Assembly (NCBI GenBank): GCA_964455395.1
Contig: CAYVWB010000012.1
Coordinates: 1-64,000, forward strand
Length of the DNA: 64,000 bases
Source of the DNA: CAYVWB01 sp964455395
GTDB lineage: Bacteria > Desulfobacterota > Desulfovibrionia > Desulfovibrionales > Desulfovibrionaceae
Direction: 5' to 3'
The notes below the pieces were generated by a model. The model did no database searches and was not told the origin of the DNA. It saw nothing but the letters and a program-made list of their open reading frames with translations. This document shows positions 35,025 to 43,209 of the stretch, piece after piece (the first letter of the stretch is position 1; the number at the start of each line of letters is the position of its first letter). Made by a program: the position numbers and the translations under genes.

Positions 35025-36928
35025 TAGTGCCCATGCGCCGACTGGAGCTCGTCTGCACCACAGCCAGCCGGGACGAGACCCTCGTGGCATTGCGGCGCCT
35101 CGGCGCAGCGCATCTCACCCACGTGACGCCGCCAGCCAGCCAGTCCCTGGAAGACGCCCGCGAACGCCTCGCTTCCGTGCAGGATGTGCTGGACGCGCTG
35201 CCGGCTTCCGCCAGGGGGGAAACGCCGCCAGCCACGGGCGCGCCCGGTCCCGACGTGGTGAAAACGCTGGGGCCGCTCATTCCGAAACGCGCGGCCCTGG
35301 CGCAGCAACACGTCAGTGTGGAAGAAGAACTCGCCGCCTTGGCTCCCTGGGGCGAAGCCGACCCGGCAGCGCTGCAAGCGCTGGAGGACGCCGGCGTCCA
35401 TGTGGGACTCTATTGGCAGGGGCCGCGGGCTGCACTCGTACCGCCGGAGGGCGCTGCGCTGGTCCCTCTGACGCTTCCGCCGGAGCCCCGCACGCGTCGC
35501 AGCCGGCTTTTCGCCATGGTCAGCGCCGCGCCGCTTGCGCCGGGCAATCTTCCCAAGGACAAGAAGGGCGGCGAACTGCGGCCCCTGGCGCGGCCCACAC
35601 GTTCCCGGGCCGAGGCGCAGGGCGTGCTGCGGGACATCGAACACGAGCTGGAAGCCATCGACGCGCTGTTCGCCCACCACCGGGGCGACCGACCCGAAGT
35701 GGCCCGCGCCGCCGCCGAGCTGCGCGCCCGCGTGGAATATCTGGAAGCCAAAGCCGGCATGGGCGTACGGGTGAAGGAACACACACGCCACGGCGAGGGC
35801 GGCGCCAGGCCCGGCGCATCCCTCGGGTTGGCGTACCTCACGGGGTATGTGCCGGCCGAACGCGAACCGGAGCTGCAACGCGCCGCAGCCGAGCACGGGT
35901 GGGGCTTGCGTCTGCTGGAGCCCGCAGCCGAGGAGAATCCGCCCACCTACATCCGCAACCCTTCATGGGTTCGACCCATCGAGGTGGTCTTCGAGATGAT
36001 CGGGGTCGTTCCCGGCTATCGGGAGACGGACATCAGCGCGGTCTTTCTCGTCTTCCTCTCCATTTTTTTCGCCATGCTGGTGGGCGATGCGGGGTACGGT
36101 CTGCTCTTCATCGGCATGGCTTTCGGGGTGCGTCGGTTCATCCCCTCGGCGCCGCCGCAGGTCTTCACCTTGCTGCTCGTCATGGCGTGCGCCACCGTGG
36201 TGTGGGGAGCGCTGACGGGCACGTGGTTCGGCGCGGCGTGGTTGCCGGGTCCGTTGGAATCCCTGAAGATTCCATGGCTGACCGGGCCGGAGTCGGAGGC
36301 CAACATCATGCTCCTGTGTTTTCTGCTGGGGGCCACGCACCTCACCATAGCGCACGCGTGGCGCGCCGTGCGGGCGTTCCCTTCGCCGCCGTTTCTGGCG
36401 CAGCTGGGATGGATAGCCATCACCTGGACGATGTTTTTCGCTGCGCGAAGCATGGTGCTGCTGGCGGAATTTCCCTCGGTCATGGTATGGGCGCTGGCCG
36501 CGGGCGTCTTGGCTGTGGCTGTATTCATGACGCCCCTTTCGCGCTTGAAGGCGCAGTGGTTCGGTCACGTGATGCTGCCGCTCAACCTCATCAACAATTT
36601 CGTGGATGTGGTGAGCTATGTGCGACTCTTCGCCGTGGGCGCTGCGTCCCTGGCCATGGCGCAGGCCTTCAACGAGATGGCCTTGGCCGAAGCGCACGGC
36701 GTGCTGGGCGGCCTCTTGGCGGCGTTCACCTTGTTCCTCGGACATGGGTTGAACATCGCGCTGGCGGCCATGGGCGTCTTGGTGCACGGCGTGCGCCTGA
36801 ACACCCTGGAATTCGCGCAGCACATGGACCTGACCTGGTCTGGCGCCCCGTATGCGCCGTTCAGGGAGCGGACCGGCTGCGGGGAACTCGGCGAGTGGTG
36901 CGAAGACGAGACGGCTCCGACACGGTGA
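35021..36928 (+). CDS. atpI: V-type ATPase subunit I (a-subunit)
   Basis: 635 residues from the ATG at 35021, with GGAGG just upstream and ATGA overlap with atpD. The N-terminal 310 residues are soluble (stator contact), with a long helical arm. The C-terminal half has about seven to eight membrane helices and carries the family stretch YRETDISAVFLVFLSIFFAML and the rotor-facing NNFVDVVSYVRLFAVGAA, whose Arg is the conserved residue of the ion path. It forms the half channels for ions beside the K ring. Confidence 0.95.
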   Translation: MIVPMRRLELVCTTASRDETLVALRRLGAAHLTHVTPPASQSLEDARERLASVQDVLDALPASARGETPPATGAPGPDVVKTLGPLIPKRAALAQQHVSVEEELAALAPWGEADPAALQALEDAGVHVGLYWQGPRAALVPPEGAALVPLTLPPEPRTRRSRLFAMVSAAPLAPGNLPKDKKGGELRPLARPTRSRAEAQGVLRDIEHELEAIDALFAHHRGDRPEVARAAAELRARVEYLEAKAGMGVRVKEHTRHGEGGARPGASLGLAYLTGYVPAEREPELQRAAAEHGWGLRLLEPAAEENPPTYIRNPSWVRPIEVVFEMIGVVPGYRETDISAVFLVFLSIFFAMLVGDAGYGLLFIGMAFGVRRFIPSAPPQVFTLLLVMACATVVWGALTGTWFGAAWLPGPLESLKIPWLTGPESEANIMLLCFLLGATHLTIAHAWRAVRAFPSPPFLAQLGWIAITWTMFFAARSMVLLAEFPSVMVWALAAGVLAVAVFMTPLSRLKAQWFGHVMLPLNLINNFVDVVSYVRLFAVGAASLAMAQAFNEMALAEAHGVLGGLLAAFTLFLGHGLNIALAAMGVLVHGVRLNTLEFAQHMDLTWSGAPYAPFRERTGCGELGEWCEDETAPTR

Positions 36929-37007
36929 CGATTCTGCAGCGCGCGGACAATATGACGAACATTCTTTCGGAGTCTCCGACTTTCTGACTGCCAGACGACC
37001 AAACCAC

Positions 37008-37095
37008 GAGACCTCGAGACCACGAGACTTCGCGAACTCGAGACCACGAGACTTCGCGAATTCGAGACCTCGAGACCTTGAGACCTTGAGACAAG
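37008..37095. repeat. Array of eleven 8-bp GAGAC-core units between atpI and atpK
   Basis: From 37008 the sequence keeps an 8-base period: GAGACCTC, GAGACCAC, GAGACTTC, GCGAACTC and so on, ending GAGACCTT, GAGACCTT, GAGACAAG. A 24-base super-unit is present twice (37016-37039 and 37040-37063), differing at one base. The last unit merges into the atpK ribosome site AAGGAG. Confidence 0.9.
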
Positions 37096-37105
37096 GAGCA
37101 CGGAT

Positions 37106-37597
37106 ATGGACCTGCTTATGATGGCCGCATTGGGCAAAGCGGGCGCGGCGGCTGCGCTGGGGCTGGCCGCCGCCGGCTCGGCGCTGGGCACGGGCACGGC
37201 GGGCATGGCCGCCATCGGCGCGTGGAAGAAGCGCTACGCGCAGAACAAAGCCGCGCCGTTCATCCTCATCACCTTCATCGGCGCGCCCCTCTCGCAGACC
37301 ATCTACGGCATGATCCTCATGAACGCCATGGTGGGCTTGTGCAACGAAGCGCTGCTGCTGCAGGAAGCCGGCGAAGTCGCCATGATCAACTGGCCCGCCA
37401 TGCTTGTGGCCGGGCTGCTGGGCGGGCTCGCCATGGGCGCTTCCGCTTTCTTCCAGGGCAAAGCCGGCGCCGCCGCCGCGGACGCTCTCGGCGAAACCGG
37501 GCAAGGCTTCGGCAACTATCTCATGACTTTGGGGGTGGTGGAGACGGTGGCGCTTTTCGTCATGGTCTTCATCCAAGGGACGCTCGCCGTCGTTTGA
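37106..37597 (+). CDS. atpK: V-type ATPase rotor subunit K, sodium-type site
   Basis: 163 residues in four membrane helices, a duplicated hairpin. The second hairpin has the single carboxylate Glu146 (GVVETVALF). Ser63, Gln64 and Tyr67 (PLSQTIYG) in the first hairpin and Gln117 (FFQGKA) in helix 3 match the residues that hold Na+ in Enterococcus hirae NtpK as I recall them (Thr64, Gln65, Tyr68, Gln110, Glu139). The ring would therefore carry one Na+ per four helices. AAGGAG lies before the ATG after the repeat array. A terminator follows at 37630. Confidence 0.95.
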   Translation: MDLLMMAALGKAGAAAALGLAAAGSALGTGTAGMAAIGAWKKRYAQNKAAPFILITFIGAPLSQTIYGMILMNAMVGLCNEALLLQEAGEVAMINWPAMLVAGLLGGLAMGASAFFQGKAGAAAADALGETGQGFGNYLMTLGVVETVALFVMVFIQGTLAVV

Positions 37598-37629
37598 GCG
37601 GCGGTCGTCTAGCGCGCGTCCGCACGTAC

Positions 37630-37671
37630 GAAGCCGCCCCCCCGGCCACAGGGCCATGGGGAGGCGGCTTC
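37630..37671 (+). terminator. Terminator after the V-type ATPase operon
   Basis: GAAGCCGCC (37630-37638) pairs with GGCGGCTTC (37663-37671) with further C/G pairing inside. It also faces the end of the convergent fcl gene. The T run is short. Confidence 0.6.
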
Positions 37672-37731
37672 ACCATTGGTGCGTGGACGATCCCCCATGC
37701 TGCATGACGCTCGGGCTCGTGGGGGGCGCGC

Positions 37732-38787
37732 TCACTGCAGCTGGTCGAGATACCATTCGTAACAGCGACGCACGCCGGCTTCCAGGTCGATGGCGTGGGT
37801 GAAGCCCAGCTCGTGCAGGCGGCTCACATCCAGGACCTTGCGGGGAGTGCCGTCGGGTTTGGTGGAATCCCAGCAGATGGCGCCGGTGAAGCCCACCACC
37901 CCGCGCACCAGCTCCGCGAGCTGCGCGATGGTGAGGTCCTCCCCCGTGCCCACGTTCACCAGCTGGGGGGGAATGGCGTCCGGCAGTTCCAGCACGTGCC
38001 GGCAGGCGCCGGCCATGTCGTCCACATGCATCAGCTCGCGCATGGGCGAGCCCGTACCCCAGAGTTGCACGCTGGCTGCGCCGGGATCGCAGACATGCAG
38101 ATCCTCGGTGAGGCCGGCGCAGTTCCGCACGTCCGCCGGGATGGGCCCGAAGACCTCCACATTGCGCCGGATGGCGGCTTCGTCCCCTGTTTGAGCGAGC
38201 TTCGCCAGGTGGAACTTGCGGATCATGGCGCTCAGCACGTGGCTTTTTTCCAGGTCGAAATTGTCGCCTTCGCCGAAGAGGTTGGTGGGCATCAGCGCCC
38301 AGAAGTCGGTCCCGTACTGTTCGTTGTAGAACTGGCACATCTTCACGCCGGCGATCTTCGCCACGGCGTACGCCTCGTTGGTGGGTTCCAGCTCGGACTG
38401 CAGGAGATGTTCCTCCCGGATGGGCTGGGGGCAGAACTTCGGGTAGATGCACGAGGAGCCCAGGAAAATAAGGCGTTTGACCTCGTTCAGCCAAGCGGCG
38501 TGGATGATGTTCGTCTGGATGGCGAGGTTCGTGTGGATGAACTCCGCGGGGTAGGTCTTGTTGGCGAGGATGCCCCCCACCTTGGCTGCGGCGAGGATCA
38601 CGGCGTCCGGCTTCTGCGCGGCGAACCAACGCTCCACCTCGTCCTGCCGGCGCAGGTCCAACTCTTGCGAGGTGGGGCCCAGCAGGTTCTCATACCCGGC
38701 CGCCTCCAGCGCACGCCAGCACGCCGCCCCCACCATCCCCCGACGGCCTGCGATGAATACCGTATCCTGCGACGTCACCTTGGACAT
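37732..38787 (-). CDS. fcl: GDP-L-fucose synthase
   Basis: 351 residues. A short-chain dehydrogenase that epimerises and reduces GDP-4-keto-6-deoxymannose to GDP-L-fucose for surface polysaccharides. AGRRGMVGAA (usually GxxGMVG) binds NADP, SSCIYPKFC gives the serine and YAVAKIAG the Tyr-Lys pair. AAGGAG precedes the ATG at 38787. A GDP-mannose dehydratase gene, its normal partner, is not in the window. Confidence 0.93.
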   Translation of the reverse strand: MSKVTSQDTVFIAGRRGMVGAACWRALEAAGYENLLGPTSQELDLRRQDEVERWFAAQKPDAVILAAAKVGGILANKTYPAEFIHTNLAIQTNIIHAAWLNEVKRLIFLGSSCIYPKFCPQPIREEHLLQSELEPTNEAYAVAKIAGVKMCQFYNEQYGTDFWALMPTNLFGEGDNFDLEKSHVLSAMIRKFHLAKLAQTGDEAAIRRNVEVFGPIPADVRNCAGLTEDLHVCDPGAASVQLWGTGSPMRELMHVDDMAGACRHVLELPDAIPPQLVNVGTGEDLTIAQLAELVRGVVGFTGAICWDSTKPDGTPRKVLDVSRLHELGFTHAIDLEAGVRRCYEWYLDQLQ

Positions 38788-38913
38788 GAGCGCTCCTTGT
38801 CATTGATGGCCCGTGGAAGGGTCCTCATACTCGACCTGCGGCGGCGGAGCAAGGCGAGCGCTGCGGGTTGGTTCTCGCGCAAGCGCTCGCACAACAGCGT
38901 GAAGGCCGCCGAC

Positions 38914-39819
38914 TCACGACGAGCCGCCGGCCGGGTCGGGGTTCTGCAGGTGGGCGGCGCGGCGTTCCAGGCGGTTCTCCATATCCTTGAGCAGGGACGA
39001 GGCCTCGCGGGCGAGCGTGGCGGCGCGCTGGGGATCTCCCGCCAGACCGCGCATGAACGCCATGCCGAAGCGACAGTCCTCACCCGGCGGCTGATCGGAA
39101 TGCGACGCTTCCCCCTCGGGACAGGCGGCCAGCCGTGAAGCCATCGCCGCCACGTGACGCAACAACGCCGCGACATGGGCGTCGGGGGAGGCGTCGCCTG
39201 CAGGGTCAGTGGACGTAGCATGGACCGTCTCGGATGCAGCGAGATCGCGCTCCGCCACAGGCGCATGACGGCGGCCAGCGTGGACCAACGCGTCCACGAA
39301 CCCCTGCGCCGAGGCGAGATAGCCCAGCCGCAGCACGAATGCGGGCAGTCCCACGCCGGGGGCGTTGGCGGCGTCTTCCGGCGTGTTGGGGTCGGCGTAG
39401 TGCTCCAGCCCATGGAGCGCGGCAAGCTCCTGCGCCGTGACCGTGCGCCCGGCGGCGTGGCTGCGCGCGAGATGCTCTGCCAAGTCCCGCATGGGGTCCG
39501 GATGACGTGGCGGTCCACCAGAGGGGGCGCCGGCGCGTGCGTCGGGGCTTTCGTCGGCCGGCAGGTCGACGCCCTGGTCGGGAGGCGTGGCGGGGGGAGA
39601 ATCCTCCCCACCATCCGGGACCGCGTGTTCGTACTGCGCCGCGTCCCGCAAGGCCTCGGCCGGGGAGTGGTCCGGCCTGGGCGCTTCGGCTGATGGCGGC
39701 TCCGGCGCGTCCGAAGTCAACAGCGAAATCACGAGCCACAACGTGAGGCCGAGAAGGCAGCACGCCACGGCGAGCTGGAGAGCGCGGCGGAGGAAGCGTC
39801 TCGGGTCAATGGGTCTCAT
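38914..39819 (-). CDS. Membrane-anchored protein of unknown function
   Basis: 301 residues from the ATG at 39819, preceded by a CAGGAC site; the frame extends to 39882. Residues 1-12 are basic, followed by one membrane helix (about residues 13-34), then about 80 residues rich in Pro, Asp and Glu and a helical C-terminal half with two Cys. No catalytic motif or known domain is seen. It is divergent from the MauE/rhodanese pair, with a 165-base shared upstream region. Confidence 0.55.
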   Translation of the reverse strand: MRPIDPRRFLRRALQLAVACCLLGLTLWLVISLLTSDAPEPPSAEAPRPDHSPAEALRDAAQYEHAVPDGGEDSPPATPPDQGVDLPADESPDARAGAPSGGPPRHPDPMRDLAEHLARSHAAGRTVTAQELAALHGLEHYADPNTPEDAANAPGVGLPAFVLRLGYLASAQGFVDALVHAGRRHAPVAERDLAASETVHATSTDPAGDASPDAHVAALLRHVAAMASRLAACPEGEASHSDQPPGEDCRFGMAFMRGLAGDPQRAATLAREASSLLKDMENRLERRAAHLQNPDPAGGSS

Positions 39820-39984
39820 AGATGGTCCTGATGGGTCGAGGTGTCTCACATTGGAAATTCGTATTGGTAAATCGCCAGCCAATCATGCATTCATGTATGC
39901 CATGTGCATGCACCTCAGCAAGCGACCCAATGGGGTCTGGCGCAAGGCGTCCACGGCAGCGCCATCCCCGAAGGAGCGCTTGTC

Positions 39985-40527
39985 ATGACGCTGCGGGCGT
40001 CCACACTGGGGCCGGTGGTCTATGCGCTGCTGCGGTATGGGCTGGGCGGCGCCTTCGTGCTTGCCGGGGTGCTGAAGTTCATGGACTTGCCGGCGCTGGC
40101 CGAGACCATCCGGGCCTTCGGGCTGCTGCCCCCCTTGGCTGCAGACGTGACGGCGTTGCTGTTGCCGCCAGCGGAAATCGTGGCGGGTGGTCTGCTCATG
40201 GCGGACGTCCGTGGGGGCTTGCCGGCCATCACGATCATGCTGCTCGTCTTCACGGGGGTGCTGGGCTACGCCTTGCATCTGGGTCTGGACGTGGACTGCG
40301 GCTGTTACGGTCCTGCCGATCCCGAAGCGGAGGCCTTCAGCAGCCTCTGGACATCCCTGTATCGGGACTTGGTCATGTTGGGGGCCGCTTTCGGATGTGT
40401 CGTGCTGCGGCGCCTGTTGAGGCGAAAGCCCACGGCGTTCACGGCGATCATGCCCGGGCCGCTGGTCCGGCGCATCCATAAACACAAGAATTCACAATGC
40501 ATTCAATCACAAGGAGATGCTTCATGA
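39985..40527 (+). CDS. MauE/DoxX-family membrane protein
   Basis: 180 residues from the ATG at 39985, nine bases after AAGGAGCG; the frame reaches 39904. Four to five membrane helices. The first (LLRYGLGGAFVLAGVLKF) and the DVDCGCYGP motif between later helices match the MauE branch of the DoxX clan, proteins thought to help form or move disulfides in the periplasm. Its stop overlaps the rhodanese start (ATGA), so the two are coupled. A role in periplasmic thiol or sulfur handling is inferred from both genes. Confidence 0.78.
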   Translation: MTLRASTLGPVVYALLRYGLGGAFVLAGVLKFMDLPALAETIRAFGLLPPLAADVTALLLPPAEIVAGGLLMADVRGGLPAITIMLLVFTGVLGYALHLGLDVDCGCYGPADPEAEAFSSLWTSLYRDLVMLGAAFGCVVLRRLLRRKPTAFTAIMPGPLVRRIHKHKNSQCIQSQGDAS

Positions 40528-41063
40528 AACGCATTCCGCATTCTGTCCTGAGCCTCTGGCTCGCTGTCGGGGGGTGCCTCTTCCTGGTCGCGCCGTCCCA
40601 GGCGTTTCTCGGGACGGACAAGTTCGAGGCTGAAGTGGCCACCGAGGCCGCTGTGGTGAAATACATGCAGGAAGCCGAGCGGGGCGGGTATGAGACCGTG
40701 GACACCGCCACGTTGAAGCAGTGGCTGGACGAGGACAAAGCGATGCTCATCGTGGACACCATGCCCTTCGAAGCGAGCTACAAGGAGTCGCACATCCCCG
40801 GCGCCGTGAGCTTTCTCTTTCCCATTCCGGAAATGACCGAGTGGGACGTGAAAGAAACCAGCGGGACGCAGGAAGATTTCGAGACGTTGCTGGGACCGGA
40901 CAAGACCCGGACCATCGTCATCTACTGCGGCTTCGTCAAGTGCACCCGGAGCCACAACGGCGCCATGTGGGCCAAGAAGCTCGGGTACGAAAACGTCTAC
41001 CGCCACCCCGGCGGCATCTTCGCCTGGAAAGGCGCGGATTACGAGACCGAATCCGGCGAGTAG
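40524..41063 (+). CDS. Exported rhodanese-domain protein
   Basis: 179 residues from the ATG at 40524, with an AAGGAG site. A signal peptide (residues 1-27, ending PSQA) targets the periplasm. The rhodanese domain has LIVDTMPFEASYKESHIPGA and a catalytic loop starting Cys135 (CGFVKC, with a second Cys140), so it can carry a persulfide or form a disulfide. Its ATG overlaps the MauE-like stop. Sulfur transfer or thiol oxidation in the periplasm is likely, with the substrate unknown. Confidence 0.85.
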   Translation: MKRIPHSVLSLWLAVGGCLFLVAPSQAFLGTDKFEAEVATEAAVVKYMQEAERGGYETVDTATLKQWLDEDKAMLIVDTMPFEASYKESHIPGAVSFLFPIPEMTEWDVKETSGTQEDFETLLGPDKTRTIVIYCGFVKCTRSHNGAMWAKKLGYENVYRHPGGIFAWKGADYETESGE

Positions 41064-41121
41064 TCAGGGGGCGCACGTCGGCGGCTGGCTGGGGTGTGCT
41101 CCGGATCCGGAATCGAGCCGC

Positions 41122-41163
41122 GCCGCAGGCCGCGCGACGCCACCCCCCGGCGCGGCCTGCGGC
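41122..41163. repeat. Perfect 14-bp inverted repeat (hairpin)
   Basis: GCCGCAGGCCGCGC (41122-41135) pairs with GCGCGGCCTGCGGC (41150-41163) around a 14-base loop. No T run follows. It may stop convergent transcripts or be a REP-like element. Confidence 0.75.
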
Positions 41164-41180
41164 ATTCGATTCGACGCCCC

Positions 41181-41220
41181 CCGTCCCGCCGTCCCGCCGT
41201 CTCGCCGTCTCGCCGTCTCG
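41181..41220. repeat. Five tandem 8-bp units (CCGTCYCG)
   Basis: CCGTCCCG twice and CCGTCTCG three times in tandem. On the minus strand they read CGAGACGG and CGGGACGG, so they share the GAGAC core and 8-base period of the atpI-atpK array. Confidence 0.9.
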
Positions 41221-41482
41221 TGACCCGGCTGTTCGACCGCAGCGCCGTTCCATCTTCCCGCCGTCCCGCGTAAGCGTGGGGCGGCGGTTTCTCGTCTCGA
41301 CCGGAGTCGTGCGGCGCCGGGCGCGTCTCGCAGAAGGAAGAATGGTCGCATGCGGGAGCGAGACCGTGTCTCCGGGGCCTCGTCTCTTCAGGGGAAGGCG
41401 CCGTCACGAGTTCGTGCTTGCCGGGGCCTTCAAGACGGGAGGGTGAAGCAGGGCTGCGCCGGCTCGGCTGCAGCGCAGTCGT

Positions 41483-42925
41483 CTATTGCGCCTGGGAAAG
41501 CACGCGCATGGGCGGCAGCACCCGGGGCGAGCCCGAGGGTTCGCCGCTGAAGTCCACCAGCACCATGCCGGAGAAGGCGTTGTCCGCCTCGTTGTAGAAC
41601 TCCACGCGGAAGACGTCGCCAGCGGTGTCCACACTGAACTGCTCCAGGAAGTCCTCGCGGGCGATGGGGTGTCCGCACTCGCTGCTCACGCCTTCGCGGG
41701 TGTAACCGATGACGTTGACGCGCACACCCTCGCGGGGGGCGACCTGGAAGGAGCGCTGCACAGGGATGCGGGCGCCCATGGGCGCGCGGAGGCGCTGGCC
41801 GTCCACGAGCAGCTCGGTGACGCCGTTGGCGGCGTCATAGTCGAAAAACTGAGGGTGGAGCTGGGTGACGCAGCGGTTGCCGTAAAAGATGCTGTAGCCG
41901 CCGTGGTCGTCCACCACGGTGATGAGCGGGTTGGTGGAGGAGAACGCGAGCTGAGCGTCCTTCTTCATGGGGATGAAGCCCAGGCGGGCGCGCACGTCAC
42001 GCAGGTCCAGAAAGATACGGTTGTCGTAGAGGGCGAGGGCGGCGTCGCGTTCGATGGTCTCCGCCACGTCGGCGACGTTCATCTCGAAGTCGCGGACGAA
42101 TTCGATGCCCATGGCGTGCATGAACGCTTCCAGGTTGCGCAGATGATAATACGCGCGCAGGGCCGTGGGGAAGCTCTTGCTGGCTTCCAGCCCGAAGGCG
42201 GGTTTGCCGTTGTTGATGGCGAAGTATGTCAGGGTCTTCTCCATCTCGGCGTCGCCCAGCCGGGTGTGGGTGTTCTTCACATGGAAGCGGTGCTCGGGGT
42301 CGTGCAGATTTTCGTTGGCGCGGGCGACCACTTTGCGGGCCAACGCATCGAGCTCGCCGTACGCCGGAGCGTCGATGCGTTCCTGGTCGATGATGATGGA
42401 CTGGCCCCACCGGTGGGGGTTGCGCATGGCGTCGATGTGTTCGGGGCGGTAGTAGCCGCTGCCGTCATGCATGTTCAGCACCACGTCCACGTCCGGGTCC
42501 AGAATGATGGACTTGATCTTGGCGATGACGTCAAACTCCGGGTCCGTGGCGGCGAGTCGGGAAAACTTGCGGTTCAGGTCGCCATGAACGCCGCGGCGCT
42601 GCTTCACGATGGAGATGAAATTCAGGTTCGGCACGATCCACACCCCCCCCTTCAGGATGCGGTAGTGCGTCACCAGCAACGAAGCCGCCGTGAACCCCCC
42701 GGGCTCGTCCCCCTGGATGCCGGCGACCACCAACAAAGTGGGACCCGGTTCGCCGGATTCGTGTTTGTGCAGGGAAAACGCAAGGTTGTCGATAGGCGCG
42801 TCGGGACTGTCCGCGGTGTCCACGGGCAAAGCCCCAGCCCCGGCGCACAGCGCGCGCGTCGACGGCTGCAGCGTGAGTGCGAGCATGAGGAACAAGCAGA
42901 GAAGCAGAGCGCGTGGCATGGTCAT
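41483..42925 (-). CDS. Csd4/Pgp1-like D,L-carboxypeptidase (peptidase M99)
   Basis: 480 residues from the ATG at 42925 (another at 42919). An N-terminal signal segment covers residues 1-28. AGIQGDEPGGF (Gln71, Glu74) and LNMHDGSGYYRP (His152) give the metal ligands in the spacing of Helicobacter Csd4, where Gln46, Glu49 and His128 hold zinc. GDLNRKFSRLA and the THTRLGDAEMEKTLTYFAIN stretch also follow that family. The enzyme trims uncrosslinked tripeptides in peptidoglycan and sets cell curvature. A C-terminal domain of about 150 residues follows. No ribosome site is obvious. Confidence 0.88.
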   Translation of the reverse strand: MTMPRALLLCLFLMLALTLQPSTRALCAGAGALPVDTADSPDAPIDNLAFSLHKHESGEPGPTLLVVAGIQGDEPGGFTAASLLVTHYRILKGGVWIVPNLNFISIVKQRRGVHGDLNRKFSRLAATDPEFDVIAKIKSIILDPDVDVVLNMHDGSGYYRPEHIDAMRNPHRWGQSIIIDQERIDAPAYGELDALARKVVARANENLHDPEHRFHVKNTHTRLGDAEMEKTLTYFAINNGKPAFGLEASKSFPTALRAYYHLRNLEAFMHAMGIEFVRDFEMNVADVAETIERDAALALYDNRIFLDLRDVRARLGFIPMKKDAQLAFSSTNPLITVVDDHGGYSIFYGNRCVTQLHPQFFDYDAANGVTELLVDGQRLRAPMGARIPVQRSFQVAPREGVRVNVIGYTREGVSSECGHPIAREDFLEQFSVDTAGDVFRVEFYNEADNAFSGMVLVDFSGEPSGSPRVLPPMRVLSQAQ

Positions 42926-43209
42926 ACCGCGATGTGGTGCGCCAAGGTGCAGGGCGACCCGGCTCGGGCGACCTGATCGCGCCGGGCCCACGCAGCGATG
43001 TCTACCAGAATCCTCCATGCATTGAAAGCATTTCCCGGCAGACTGACCCGATCGGGAGAAGGGGTGATTGCGTTGTCCCCCCGATGTGCTACTGCACTGT
43101 GAACAGCGCATGCGTCCTCCCCAGCGCTTCACGTGCGCATGCGACGACCCTTTGGCCCGGATCCCGGCTGCGGCGCGATCCGGGAGCGCCAGGTCAGGAG
43201 ATTCCACAC

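Larger units (their letters stand above)
41064..41482. other. Intergenic region with hairpin and octamer array
   Basis: 419 bases between convergent genes. It holds a 14-base-pair hairpin at 41122-41163 and five 8-bp units at 41181-41220. I see no gene, and no clear T-run terminator. Confidence 0.6.

Noticed and set aside
35961..35985. A GGTTCGACCC string like a tRNA T-loop
   Set aside because: It is inside atpI, and no acceptor stem or anticodon arm can be built around it.
37008..37095. Possible CRISPR or regulatory RNA array from the octamer units
   Set aside because: The period is only 8 bases with no spacers, so it is a simple tandem array rather than CRISPR.
41486..42976. A 496-codon plus-strand frame opposite the Csd4-like gene
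   Set aside because: It mirrors the peptidase in antisense and has no recognisable domain or ribosome site.
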